Notes under the pieces: model-generated
Told to the model about the DNA's origin: nothing
Databases searched by the model: none
The model's input: only the letters and a program-made list of their open reading frames with translations
Program-made: the position numbers and the translations under genes
In this document: positions 54,714-63,725 of the stretch, piece by piece
How the letters are laid out: every line of letters begins with the position of its first letter
How positions within the stretch are numbered: position 1 is the first letter of the stretch
DNA from: Hellea sp.
GTDB lineage: Bacteria > Pseudomonadota > Alphaproteobacteria > Caulobacterales > Maricaulaceae
DNA length: 64,000 bases
Assembly: GCA_020628425.1 (NCBI GenBank)
Contig: JAHDEZ010000006.1
Coordinates: forward strand, 1-64,000
Direction: 5' to 3'

Positions 54714-56934
54714 CTTTGGACTTTTCGGGCGACGATTGACTTGTCGGGCGTTTGGGAATGCTGAGTTCCTTCGGGGCATTATAGCTCAGGGCTTTTCCGC
54801 GACCGGAAAGAGACGGGTTTTCCATAAAGTAACGGTGCGCAGAGAAGGGTGCGTTTGGATCTGCGATTTCCACGCGGTTATATTTTCCGTCGGATCTCAG
54901 TTCCCAGCTATTGGCTTCGTCGTTGAGATTAGCGATCATGATTTGTCGCATGACCTGACGATGCACGGTGGGGCTCTCTATGGGCACCAGCGTTTCAACG
55001 CGACGGTTCAGATTGCGCGGCATCCAGTCCGCTGATGACATATAAACTTTGGCGTTTTTATTGGGCAGGGCATCCCCATTGCCGAAACAGGCAATTCGGG
55101 AGTGTTCGAGGAAACGACCGACGATACTTTTGACCCGGATGTTTTCAGACAATCCGACAATACCGGGTTTAAGGCAGCAGATCCCGCGCACAACCAAATC
55201 AATTTGAACGCCGGCCTGAGAGGCCTCGTAGAGCTTATCAATGATTTGAGTGTCCACGAGTGCATTCATTTTTGCCCAGATAGCTCCCGGTTTTCCGTCC
55301 TTTATATTTTTGATTTCCGCATCGACGAGTTCTTCGAGCTTTGGACGCAGCCCCTCCGGTGCGACCGAAAGTTTCTCCAAGCTTCTGGGTTGAGAATAAG
55401 ACGTCACGAAATTGAATAATTTCCCCACATCACGCCCCATGGCCTGATCTGCGGTAAACAGGGCCAAATCCGTGTAAATCTTGGCGTTTTGAGCGTGGTA
55501 GTTTCCGGTTCCCAAATGGGCATAGGTTCTCAGGCCAGTGCCTTCCTTGCGAACCACCAAAGAGACTTTAGCGTGAGTTTTATAGTCGACAAAACCATAG
55601 ACGACATGCGCCCCTGAGCGTTCCAGATCCCGGGCCCAGCGCATATTCGATTCTTCATCAAACCGTGCCTTCAGCTCGACCAGAGCTGTCACGGTTTTCC
55701 CGCGTTCGGCAGCCTCGATCAGTGCTTTGACAATAGGACTGTCATCGGAGGTTCGATAAAGGGTTTGTTTGATAGCGACAACATCCGGATCCAGCGCTGC
55801 CTGCTCGAGGAACTGAATAACGACATCAAACTCTTCATAAGGGTGGTGGACCAGAATATCTTTGGCAGCAATCGCGGCGAAACAATCCCCGTCATAATCG
55901 CGTATGCGTTCCGGAAATCGTGGCTGAAAGGGTTCAAACAATAAATGTGGTCGATAGCGCGTTATCAGGCCTGACAGTGTCGCCATGCCAAGGAAACTGC
56001 TGCCGTCGAGAATGTCTTCATCCCAGCACTCAAAGCCATCAACCAAGACATCCCGCAGGACGTCCGGGATTTCCGGGTTCATCTCTAGCCGGATAACGCG
56101 TCCACGTCGGCGTTTCTTAAGAAGGAACTCGAAATGCTGAACCAGGTCTTCCGCTTCTTCATCGATGGCGATATCACTGTCTCGGGTAATGCGAAACAGA
56201 CCTGTACCTTTGATTTTAAAGTCGGGGAAAATCGAGGGAGCCGCTAATTTCAACGCTTCTTCGACGGCCACATAGACATCAACTTTTTTCTTTTTGTCAT
56301 AATCCACATGCAGAAAGCGGGGCACATGGTGAGGGATGGGAATAATTGCGTAAAGCGGTTCCATACCCTTGCCGCGATCCAGGTGCAAAACCATGCCAAA
56401 ACCCAGATTGGAAATAAATGGAAAGGGGTGTGCCGGATCTATCGCCAATGGGGAGAGTAGGGGAAACACATTGCCCTCGTATAGAGCCATGAGTTTTTTC
56501 TTCTCGGAAGATGACAGCTCTTCGGCCGTTTTAACCTGAATGCCTTCGTCGGATAATTGTTTGCGGAGTTTGTTCCAACAAGACACCTGAGATTTGACCA
56601 CTTTTTTGACCCGTTTGCGAATCTTTTCCAACTGTTGCTCAGGTCGCAATCCGTCGAAACTCCGTTCAGTGATACCCGCCAGTTCCTGTGTGCGCAGACC
56701 CGCGACCCGAACCATGTAGAACTCGTCCAGATTGCTGGCAGATATAGAGAGAAACCGCAAACGTTCTAAAAGCGGCACATTTGGATTTTTCGCTTCGTCC
56801 AAAACGCGTGTGTTGAAAAACAACCAGGACAATTCGCGGTTAAAATAAAGGTCCTCGCGCGGCAATTCCGAAACGGCTTCGATTGTCTCTTCTTCGCTCA
56901 TTATGCGTGGGTGTTTCCTTGCAGATTTTGACAT
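54706..56934 (-). CDS. ppk: polyphosphate kinase 1
   Basis: Ppk1 makes polyphosphate from ATP through a phosphohistidine. The 742-residue protein has the N-terminal LYFNRELSWLFFNTRVL, the catalytic histidine region VYGFVDYKTHAKVSLVVR, the LGTGNYHAQNAKIYTDLALF block and the PLD-like C-terminal VVRGICCLKPG. Length is slightly above average. A downstream ppx start overlaps its end. Confidence 0.97.
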   Translation of the reverse strand: MSKSARKHPRIMSEEETIEAVSELPREDLYFNRELSWLFFNTRVLDEAKNPNVPLLERLRFLSISASNLDEFYMVRVAGLRTQELAGITERSFDGLRPEQQLEKIRKRVKKVVKSQVSCWNKLRKQLSDEGIQVKTAEELSSSEKKKLMALYEGNVFPLLSPLAIDPAHPFPFISNLGFGMVLHLDRGKGMEPLYAIIPIPHHVPRFLHVDYDKKKKVDVYVAVEEALKLAAPSIFPDFKIKGTGLFRITRDSDIAIDEEAEDLVQHFEFLLKKRRRGRVIRLEMNPEIPDVLRDVLVDGFECWDEDILDGSSFLGMATLSGLITRYRPHLLFEPFQPRFPERIRDYDGDCFAAIAAKDILVHHPYEEFDVVIQFLEQAALDPDVVAIKQTLYRTSDDSPIVKALIEAAERGKTVTALVELKARFDEESNMRWARDLERSGAHVVYGFVDYKTHAKVSLVVRKEGTGLRTYAHLGTGNYHAQNAKIYTDLALFTADQAMGRDVGKLFNFVTSYSQPRSLEKLSVAPEGLRPKLEELVDAEIKNIKDGKPGAIWAKMNALVDTQIIDKLYEASQAGVQIDLVVRGICCLKPGIVGLSENIRVKSIVGRFLEHSRIACFGNGDALPNKNAKVYMSSADWMPRNLNRRVETLVPIESPTVHRQVMRQIMIANLNDEANSWELRSDGKYNRVEIADPNAPFSAHRYFMENPSLSGRGKALSYNAPKELSIPKRPTSQSSPEKSKDD

Positions 56935-56967
56935 CCGCTTAGGGGATCAGGCGGCTTTAGGCAACAT

Positions 56968-57447
56968 TTAAGCGGCGTTGGCGCGGGCTTCATCCGTAAA
57001 GGTCGTGTAAAAACTCTCAGCGTCAGGCGCCTTACGCAATCGGGCGCGTACGTCTTCGTTTCGCAGACGCCGTGAAATCATAGCAAGGGCCCGCAAATGG
57101 TCTCCGCCGGCCTCTGAAGGCGCCAGAATAAGCACCACAAGGTCGACCGGGCGCTCATCAATGGCTTCAAATTCAACGGGTGTGTCTAATCGGACAATGG
57201 CGGCAATCACACGGTCAAGACCGTCTAGCCTGGCATGTGGCAAGGCAACACCTGAGCCGACACCGGTCGAGCCTAAACGTTCCCGTTCCATAGTCGCATT
57301 GACGATGTCTTTGACGTCCATATTGGTGATGTTCAGAGAGCCACACGCAACAACAAGCTCAGCCATTTCCTGAATGAGTTGTTTTTTGCTACTGGCCTTC
57401 AAATCGACGGCCACGCAGTCTCGTATGAGCAAATCTGTCAGCGTCAT
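56968..57447 (-). CDS. ptsN: PTS IIA-like nitrogen-regulatory protein PtsN
   Basis: EIIA-Ntr (PtsN) is phosphorylated by the nitrogen PTS and regulates potassium and nitrogen balance. The 159-residue protein has the phospho-histidine motif GVALPHARLDGL and the EIIA strand LDTPVEFEAIDERPVDLVVLILA. It follows hpf on the same strand, the usual position downstream of rpoN in proteobacteria. Confidence 0.93.
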   Translation of the reverse strand: MTLTDLLIRDCVAVDLKASSKKQLIQEMAELVVACGSLNITNMDVKDIVNATMERERLGSTGVGSGVALPHARLDGLDRVIAAIVRLDTPVEFEAIDERPVDLVVLILAPSEAGGDHLRALAMISRRLRNEDVRARLRKAPDAESFYTTFTDEARANAA

Positions 57448-57503
57448 TAACAGTGATTCATCAAAAGTGATTCCGGGGGAAAACCTAGTTTTCGGACGCG
57501 CCC

Positions 57504-58088
57504 TTACACTTTGTCGGGCTTGGGGTCAATCCATCCTATGTTGCCGTCCGAGCGTTTAAAAACAACGTTGAGGCGACCATGTTTGGCATTGTTGAAGATA
57601 ACCACGCCAGTATCGGCCAGTCCAAGCTCCAGAGCGGCCATGCCGGGGGTCATAGTTTTTAGACTGCCGGGTTTTTCGGCGATCACAATAGGCTCTGCAG
57701 TCTCAGCAGTCTCATTAAGATCGTCTTCGCTATCCTCATCGGCGATAGGGTTTTCCAATATAAACATGGAAAATGCCTCTTTTTTGGAGGCTGCATTATG
57801 GTCCTTGAGGCGTCGTGAATAACGGCGAAGACGTTTTTCCATATGCTCAAGAGCCTCATCCGCCGCCGCATAGCCGTCATGATTCTGGCCCTGGGCTTCC
57901 ATGGAAGCGCCTGATGGCAAATGAATGGAACAGAGTGTTTTAAATCCGGTGCCCTCGCGACTGACGTAAACCTGTGCGTCGCCTTCGCGGTGTATGTATT
58001 TGTCCATCATCTCTTCTAGTCGGGCTTTTATTCGGTCCTGTAGGGCGGGTGAAACATCTATGCCTTTCGAAGCGATTTGAACTTGCAT
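57504..58088 (-). CDS. hpf: ribosome hibernation promoting factor, long form
   Basis: Long HPF binds the 30S subunit and pairs ribosomes into inactive 100S dimers in slow growth. The 194-residue protein has the N-terminal S30AE fold (MQVQIASKGIDVSPALQDRIKARLEEM, GYAAADEALEHMEKRLRRYSRRL) and the C-terminal dimerisation domain (MTPGMAALELGLADTGVVIFNNA, RSDGNIGWIDPK). It lies between rpoN and ptsN with a small hairpin upstream. Confidence 0.94.
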   Translation of the reverse strand: MQVQIASKGIDVSPALQDRIKARLEEMMDKYIHREGDAQVYVSREGTGFKTLCSIHLPSGASMEAQGQNHDGYAAADEALEHMEKRLRRYSRRLKDHNAASKKEAFSMFILENPIADEDSEDDLNETAETAEPIVIAEKPGSLKTMTPGMAALELGLADTGVVIFNNAKHGRLNVVFKRSDGNIGWIDPKPDKV

Positions 58089-58140
58089 ACGGACATCCTC
58101 GTTTTATTTGTTGTGAATGTTCAGCCTATACCAGAAATAG

Positions 58141-58161
58141 TTTTGAGGCCACCCCTCAAAA
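58141..58161 (-). terminator. hairpin between rpoN and hpf
   Basis: TTTTGAGG/CCTCAAAA with a 5-base loop can form an 8-base stem; on the minus strand it is followed by CTATTTCTGG rather than a clean T run. It may attenuate rpoN read-through into hpf. Confidence 0.35.
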
Positions 58162-58208
58162 GAGAAAAGGTCAGGTGGCGGTTAATTTTTTGCTGTTGAT
58201 GTCAATGC

Positions 58209-59693
58209 TTAACAGGCGTCGTTTTTAAGAATGCGCCGGCGTTCAACGGATGAAGGAATACCCAAAGACTCACGATATTTTGCGACCGTGCGTCGGGCAA
58301 TATCAATGCCCTGAGCACGCAGCATTTTAACCAGCTTGTCGTCGGATTTGACACTCTTTTCGGTTTCTTCGGAAATCAAGATTTTGATTTTGTGGCGAAC
58401 GGCTTCGGCGCTGATAGCTTCGCCGCCGTCCAACGCATTAATACCCGCGGTAAAGAAATATTTGAACTCAAAGACTCCGCGCGGTGTGTTCATGAATTTA
58501 TTGGAAGTGACGCGACTGACCGTGCTTTCGTGCATTTCAATGGCATCGGCGACGGTCTTCAGATTGAGTGGCCGCATTTTATCAACCCCATAGGCAAAGA
58601 AGCCGTCCTGCTGTTTGACGATTTCCGTTGCGACCTTGAGGATTGTCCGGGCGCGTTGATCCAGAGATTTCACCAGCCAACTCGCATTTTGATGGCATTC
58701 GGTCATAAATGTTTTGGTGTCTTCATCAGCATTTGGACCGCATATTTCGGCGAAATAGCGATTATTGACCAATACACGCGGCAGGGTGTCTGCATTTAGC
58801 TCGACGGCCCATCCGCCTTGAGGCGTCTCTCTGATGGTCACATCAGGTTCGATAGCCGCCGCCATTGAGGCACCGAATGCCAGGCCTGGTTTGGGGGACA
58901 ATGTTCTGAGTGTGGTGACCATTATCGTTAATTCGTCTTTGGAGACTTCACAAACATTAGCCAGTTTGGCCAAGTCGTGCTTGGCCAGCATTGTCAAATT
59001 ATCCAACATGGTCAGCATTGGTGTTGTGAGTAGCCCTTTTTCACGAAGTTGCAAAGCGAGGCACTCCTTAAGATCGCGCGCACAAACGCCGGTCGGTTCG
59101 AAGCTTTGAATTTGGGTCAATACGCTTTGGACTCTGTTTTCAGATACACCCAAGCGCTCGGCTGCCTCTTCGACGCTGAGGCGGAGATATCCGTTATCAT
59201 CAACGTGATCTATGAGGTACATTCCGATGAGACGTTCTCGGTCGTCCTTGATTTCGACACCCAGTTGATCGGTCAAATGCTCATTCAGAGTGATCTCGGC
59301 TTCGGTGTTTTCAATCAGATTATATTCACTGCCTCCAGAAAATGTCCCTCCAGAGCCACTTTTGGACCAATCAACAGATCCGCCCACATCGGCGGCACTG
59401 GACTGTTCATGTATGATTTCGGCGGGTGCATCGAGGCTGGTTTCAGCCGCTGTCGGTGCGTCCATGCGGACTTCGGCAAATTCGTCCAGAGCTTCACGTG
59501 CGGCTTGTGCCTCTTCGCGCCGGTTATCATCACCCGTGCCCCGCTCAAGCAGGGGATTACTTTCCAACTGCTCCTCGACATATTCCGCCAATTCCAGATT
59601 GGATAATTGGAGCAATTTAATCGCCTGCTGCAATTGCGGTGTCATGACGAGCGAAGTCGTCTGTTTCTGCTGTAATCTAGGTGCAATCGCCAT
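58209..59693 (-). CDS. rpoN: RNA polymerase sigma-54 factor
   Basis: Sigma-54 directs transcription that needs enhancer-binding ATPases. The ATG at 59693 gives 494 residues starting MAIAPRLQQKQTTSLVMTPQL, the conserved region I. The acidic region II, the core-binding domain, the helix-turn-helix and the RpoN box (ARRTVAKYRESLGIPSS) follow. An ATG 7 codons upstream is possible. No lptB precedes it; instead there is a 450-base intergenic region with a possible leader RNA. Confidence 0.96.
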   Translation of the reverse strand: MAIAPRLQQKQTTSLVMTPQLQQAIKLLQLSNLELAEYVEEQLESNPLLERGTGDDNRREEAQAAREALDEFAEVRMDAPTAAETSLDAPAEIIHEQSSAADVGGSVDWSKSGSGGTFSGGSEYNLIENTEAEITLNEHLTDQLGVEIKDDRERLIGMYLIDHVDDNGYLRLSVEEAAERLGVSENRVQSVLTQIQSFEPTGVCARDLKECLALQLREKGLLTTPMLTMLDNLTMLAKHDLAKLANVCEVSKDELTIMVTTLRTLSPKPGLAFGASMAAAIEPDVTIRETPQGGWAVELNADTLPRVLVNNRYFAEICGPNADEDTKTFMTECHQNASWLVKSLDQRARTILKVATEIVKQQDGFFAYGVDKMRPLNLKTVADAIEMHESTVSRVTSNKFMNTPRGVFEFKYFFTAGINALDGGEAISAEAVRHKIKILISEETEKSVKSDDKLVKMLRAQGIDIARRTVAKYRESLGIPSSVERRRILKNDAC

Positions 59694-59827
59694 AGCTTTG
59701 CGTCCAATCACCATTCAAATTATTGTTTTATTTGAGGTGGGACATAACAGGAAACCTTTAACGTCCGGTTTCGAAAACCGGTGCAGCGGATATTTCTGGC
59801 ATGAGTTTTGCTTTGGCGAAAGTTTGG

Positions 59828-59863
59828 ATAAAACAAAGGCCGCTCGACAGTATCAAGCGGCCT
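59828..59863 (-). terminator. Rho-independent terminator upstream of rpoN
   Basis: On the minus strand an 8-base stem (AGGCCGCT/AGCGGCCT) with an 11-base loop is followed by TTGTTTTAT. Nothing annotated ends here except the candidate RNA described in the adjacent entry. Confidence 0.6.
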
Positions 59864-60045
59864 CGTTTTGAAGTTTGGGTCCGATCAGGCGCAGTGCCTG
59901 ACTTCTCTGTAAGATAATTTAGATACCCAATTCGATTTTTACGAAAGTGCTGATCTAACAGCTTCGGGCGGTCCCCTCAAAATAGATAGACAAACGACAC
60001 CTCCTTTCGATAAACGCGGCTCCACAATGGAACGGCTATGTTGAT
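59832..60045 (-). ncRNA. candidate leader RNA or small RNA upstream of rpoN
   Basis: The 426 bases between msrB and the rpoN region hold no long ORF. A promoter-like element at 60052-60079 and a terminator at 59828-59863 bound a roughly 210-base minus-strand unit. Inside it, CGAAAG and CTTTCG can pair over about 60 bases, enclosing a very strong Shine-Dalgarno (AAAGGAGGTG) and a 12-codon ORF. Smaller hairpins (TCAGGC/GCCTGA at 59885-59901; GCTG/CAGC) follow. No Rfam family is recognised. Confidence 0.35.
59955..59993 (-). CDS. possible 12-residue leader peptide
   Basis: TTG starts 5-7 bases after an almost perfect AAAGGAGGTG site and reads MSIYFEGTARSC before TAG. The strong ribosome binding site would be unexpected by chance. 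The peptide would sit in the loop of a hairpin, as in translational attenuators. Coding status is unproven. Confidence 0.3.
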   Translation of the reverse strand: MSIYFEGTARSC

Positions 60046-60051
60046 AGTTTG

Positions 60052-60079
60052 AATCTAGCAAGAATTAAGCCGCTTTCAA
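60052..60079 (-). promoter_or_regulatory. candidate promoter for the RNA upstream of rpoN
   Basis: On the minus strand TTGAAA and TAGATT are separated by 16 bases. The -10 element overlaps a GANTC site (GATTC), so CcrM methylation could affect it. Confidence 0.4.
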
Positions 60080-60140
60080 GGCCTAAGTTTTATTAAATTT
60101 CAGTGACAGTTAACGGAGCATTTACCATACCCCGTCAAGC

Positions 60141-60653
60141 TTATGTTTCTGCCGGAATGAAATTCAGGGCGACACCGTTATTACAATAACGCAGACCCGT
60201 CGGATGCGGCCCATCATTAAAAACATGTCCCTGATGCCCGCCGCAGCGTATACAGTGATATTCTGTGCGTTTGGCCCAGAGCTTATTGTCGTCCTTTGTG
60301 CCAACGGCACCCTGAACGACGGTAAAGAAGCTCGGCCAGCCTGTACCAGAATCGTATTTCATATCGGAGGTAAACAGCTCAAGCCCGCAACCAGCGCAGA
60401 CAAAACTGCCCGCACGGTATTCTTTATCCAGAGGCGAAGTACCGGCCCGTTCGGTGCCTTCCTTGCGCAAGACATAAAATTCCATATCCGTCAGGCGCTC
60501 TTTCCATTCGCTTTCTGAAATATTGGCCCATTCTGAATCAGACATGGCAGTCTCCTTGCTGGCATTAACATCAGGCGTCTGCGCTTTTGACTGCGCACAG
60601 GCGGATAGACTAGCGGCACCAATTGCCAAAGTAAATTCACGTCGTCCAATCAT
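60141..60653 (-). CDS. msrB: peptide methionine-(R)-S-oxide reductase MsrB, exported
   Basis: MsrB repairs methionine-R-sulfoxide. The 170-residue protein has a twin-arginine signal with a lipobox (GRREFTLAIGAASLSAC), so it acts in the envelope. Zinc-binding CAGC and CIRC pairs, the substrate motif GTGWPSF and the catalytic cysteine in LRYCNNGVAL are all present. It stands alone between ubiA and the rpoN region. Confidence 0.93.
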   Translation of the reverse strand: MIGRREFTLAIGAASLSACAQSKAQTPDVNASKETAMSDSEWANISESEWKERLTDMEFYVLRKEGTERAGTSPLDKEYRAGSFVCAGCGLELFTSDMKYDSGTGWPSFFTVVQGAVGTKDDNKLWAKRTEYHCIRCGGHQGHVFNDGPHPTGLRYCNNGVALNFIPAET

Positions 60654-60738
60654 AAGGCTCTCCTTTATTCTGGATACGCTGAATATGGGGGATCTGGATT
60701 AACAGTGCCAGTGACAAAGTCTCACGAAGGTGTGAGGT

Positions 60739-61722
60739 TTAATCAATGATGTTCAGTAAGTCACTTAACGGAATCCATCCAATAGAAACAACGATTAACA
60801 ATCCGGTCCAAAAATTACTCTTGAACAAACGTAATGCTCCCGAACTATCATTCGGGTCCAGCTTCCAGACCTGCCATGCGAGATGACCGCCCGCAAGAAG
60901 CATAACAGGCAAAAATAGAAAGAAAAATACATCAATCCACGGTTCAAAGAAGTCATCCGTACCTGTTTCGAAATACAATTCATGACTGAATGCTGCAAAA
61001 AGCAAAAATATCATCAGCATATAGCTCATGCCAATTCCCAATCGAATATGTTTCCCAAATCGTCTCGCCGTTGACTTAATCCCTACAAAGGCATCATCCT
61101 CGATATCCTGACAGGCGTAGATGGTGTCATAGCCAACCGTCCAGAATATGAGTCCGATATAAAGCAAAACAGACGCCGGGCTGAGCTCGCCCGTTTTAGC
61201 CGCATAAGCCACAAGTGCTGCCCAGTTAAATGTCAGTCCTAGCCAGAGCTGCGGCCACCAGGTTATTCGCTTCATAAAAGGATAGCCGGCCACGAGCGGG
61301 ATCGAACACAGCGCAATTATCTGCGCCAGTCGCGGCAGACATAATAATATGCCCAGCCCCACCAGACATTGCGCCAGCAACCAGATCCAGGCCTGTTTGA
61401 CACTTATGGTCCCTGCCGGAATGGGACGTAGGGCCGTCCGCTCAACCTGTGCGTCCAGATCACGGTCAACAATGTCATTATAGGTACAACCGGCCCCACG
61501 CATGGCGATGGCCCCGATGAAAATAAGTAAGGCCCATTTCAGATCGCTCCAATTCAGACCGTGAGACAATCCGGCAAAGGCGAGCGCTATCCAGCCGGGC
61601 AGGGTGAGCAACCAATATCCGATGGGACGGTCCAGCCGGGAGAGCTGCAAATACGGGATCCAGCCCGCCGGCATGCGGTAGACCCAATGGCCGCTCTCAG
61701 CATCTTGAATGGTTTGTGTCAT
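60739..61722 (-). CDS. ubiA: 4-hydroxybenzoate polyprenyltransferase UbiA
   Basis: UbiA prenylates 4-hydroxybenzoate in ubiquinone synthesis. The 327-residue membrane protein has the two Mg-binding Asp-rich motifs, NDIVDRDLDAQVERT and YACQDIEDDAFVGIKST, and about eight helices. The N-terminus (WIPYLQLSRLDRPIGYWL) is characteristic. It is divergent from rsmE across 52 bases. Confidence 0.95.
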   Translation of the reverse strand: MTQTIQDAESGHWVYRMPAGWIPYLQLSRLDRPIGYWLLTLPGWIALAFAGLSHGLNWSDLKWALLIFIGAIAMRGAGCTYNDIVDRDLDAQVERTALRPIPAGTISVKQAWIWLLAQCLVGLGILLCLPRLAQIIALCSIPLVAGYPFMKRITWWPQLWLGLTFNWAALVAYAAKTGELSPASVLLYIGLIFWTVGYDTIYACQDIEDDAFVGIKSTARRFGKHIRLGIGMSYMLMIFLLFAAFSHELYFETGTDDFFEPWIDVFFFLFLPVMLLAGGHLAWQVWKLDPNDSSGALRLFKSNFWTGLLIVVSIGWIPLSDLLNIID

Positions 61723-61774
61723 GAGATCTTCTTATTCTCCTTCGCTTTTTTAGCAAGACGGGTTAAGTAAAACC

Positions 61775-62506
61775 ATGAGAGAAAATTACACACTCACCCG
61801 AATATATATGGATGCGGCGTTACAGGCTGGTGCCCGGTTTGAACTGCCCAAGGCGCAGGCCCATTATCTGACCAATGTTCTGAGGCTTGAGGTCACGGAT
61901 GAACTTCGCGTGTTTAACGGCAATGACGGAGAATGGCGGGCGCGCGTCAGCGATGTGTCCCGCAAAAAAACCGTCATATACATTGTCGATCAATTGCGGG
62001 CGCCTCAAAGCTGCCCGGATATCTGGCTGTGCTTTGCGCCGGTCAGAAAACATCGCAACGCCTTTATTCTGGAAAAGGCGACAGAGCTGGGTGTATCGCT
62101 CATGCAACCTGTCGTGACTGAGCGTACCCAACATGCCAAGCTGCGTCTGGATAAAATGCAAAGCCAGATCATAGAGGCCGCCGAACAGACGGAACGGCTT
62201 GACCTGCCGACGCTCAAAGAAACTGTCAATCTGGATCAGATGCTGCATAACTGGCCAGATAAGCGCACACTGATTTTTGCCGACGAAGGCGAGGACGCCG
62301 AACCCGTCATGAACGTCCTCAAAAAACTCAAAGGCCCGGCGGCGCTATTGATCGGTCCCGAAGGCGGCTTTACAGACAGAGAACGCAGTCATTTGCGTGA
62401 GCAAAAATTCGTCAAGTCTGTGTCGCTCGGCCCACGTATCCTGCGCGCCGACACGGCCGCCTTGTCACTCCTCACTCTCTGGCAGGCCATGCAGGGTGAT
62501 TGGTAG
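61775..62506 (+). CDS. rsmE: 16S rRNA m3U1498 methyltransferase RsmE
   Basis: RsmE methylates U1498 of 16S rRNA. The 243-residue SPOUT protein has an N-terminal PUA-like part (HYLTNVLRLEVTDEL, FNGNDGEW) and the trefoil knot with LLIGPEGGFTDRE and LGPRILRADTAAL. It is followed 13 bases later by the membrane-protein gene. Confidence 0.94.
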   Translation: MRENYTLTRIYMDAALQAGARFELPKAQAHYLTNVLRLEVTDELRVFNGNDGEWRARVSDVSRKKTVIYIVDQLRAPQSCPDIWLCFAPVRKHRNAFILEKATELGVSLMQPVVTERTQHAKLRLDKMQSQIIEAAEQTERLDLPTLKETVNLDQMLHNWPDKRTLIFADEGEDAEPVMNVLKKLKGPAALLIGPEGGFTDRERSHLREQKFVKSVSLGPRILRADTAALSLLTLWQAMQGDW

Positions 62507-62519
62507 CCGGGCCCTCACA

Positions 62520-63725
62520 ATGACATCTCCGAAATTCTGGCTGATCCTGCTGCGCTTCATAGGCTTGGGCTTCATTTGCGCCATGATATATTGGGGATTG
62601 CAGGACGAAAATCTCACCAATGAAGGCCTGATCTATGGGTTGGGTTATTTGGCTTTGATAGGTGGCATTCTTGTCGCTTTTTATATTCCGGTTATCGCTG
62701 GGCTCTATCTTTATAAAATCTGGCATGACTGGCGTTATCCGGATTTTGATCGAGAACTGGGTCAGTCCGAAATCCTCTATATCGAGACCCGTCAGTCAGA
62801 GCTGAAATCTTATGTGGAGAGTCGTAATTTTGCGTCTAAGAAATACTGGTTGACGGGCTGGGCAATTTTAGCACTGTTGCTTTTGGGTGTGTTCATTATT
62901 ACCAAGCTGTTCTTCTTTTTGGAGGATCATTTTTACGCTATGCCCGATCATGAAGTGTTTGGTCAGCTCATCAGTTTTCAGGGGAAATTCTGGACTTTTT
63001 TGCTCGTGATTTTGACCGTGATTACAGGCGCAACCATCCTCTGTGTTGTTTTCGCCGCCATAGTTTCTTATCTGTTCCGTCCATTTGCCGAGGCCACGAC
63101 CATATCATTGAGCTGGGCTGAACAAAGTCTGGCCGACAAGGCCGAAGAGCTACCCGAAACCGTCGAGACCTATTTTCGATATCGGTTCTTGGATATGAAT
63201 GACGAGCTGGGTGGTCGGGACATGTTGGATTTTATTGGCCGCCGTCGGCGCTTTTCGCTTTTGAAATGGGGTCTGGGCCTATGTCTACTGGGTATTCCCC
63301 TATTCTTTTTATCACTGCAAAATGGAACGGGATTTTATGAAAAAGGCCTCAGTCAGCGGTCGCTGTTGACTTTGTCTAAAACCGATATCGCTTACACAGA
63401 TATAGATTATGTCGGCGTAGCCTGCCTTTACAATGATGCTGAAAATAAAGCTAAAAAGCGCTCGTGGTTATTCTACAAGGACGGTCATGTAATTGCGGAA
63501 ACATGGGTTCCCCGTCAGAAAGATGAGGACTTTGAAAAGTTGAATGATTATTTGATTGGAATAGACATACCTTTTCGGAAAAACCTATTCACTTTTGACA
63601 ATCCAATTAAGCGTGTCAAAAATCCTTTTGAACATTGTATCGCAAATCTCGTGATGAACAACCCCGAAGACAGGAATTGGATCCGCACAATCATGCATTT
63701 GGACGATTTTGAAGGTCAAGAATAA
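62520..63725 (+). CDS. polytopic membrane protein of unknown function
   Basis: The 401-residue protein has membrane helices near residues 7-27, 36-60, 117-140, 165-195 and 255-275. A C-terminal soluble domain of about 120 residues follows (VACLYNDAENKAKKRSWLFYKDG). An upstream in-frame extension overlaps rsmE and is not credible. Its stop overlaps the next start by one base (TAATG), so it is coupled to the cyclo-ligase gene. No family is recognised. Confidence 0.7.
   Translation: MTSPKFWLILLRFIGLGFICAMIYWGLQDENLTNEGLIYGLGYLALIGGILVAFYIPVIAGLYLYKIWHDWRYPDFDRELGQSEILYIETRQSELKSYVESRNFASKKYWLTGWAILALLLLGVFIITKLFFFLEDHFYAMPDHEVFGQLISFQGKFWTFLLVILTVITGATILCVVFAAIVSYLFRPFAEATTISLSWAEQSLADKAEELPETVETYFRYRFLDMNDELGGRDMLDFIGRRRRFSLLKWGLGLCLLGIPLFFLSLQNGTGFYEKGLSQRSLLTLSKTDIAYTDIDYVGVACLYNDAENKAKKRSWLFYKDGHVIAETWVPRQKDEDFEKLNDYLIGIDIPFRKNLFTFDNPIKRVKNPFEHCIANLVMNNPEDRNWIRTIMHLDDFEGQE

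Noticed and set aside
58141-58161. Sigma-54 promoter upstream of hpf
   Set aside because: The GG-N10-GC spacing needed for a -24/-12 element is not present.
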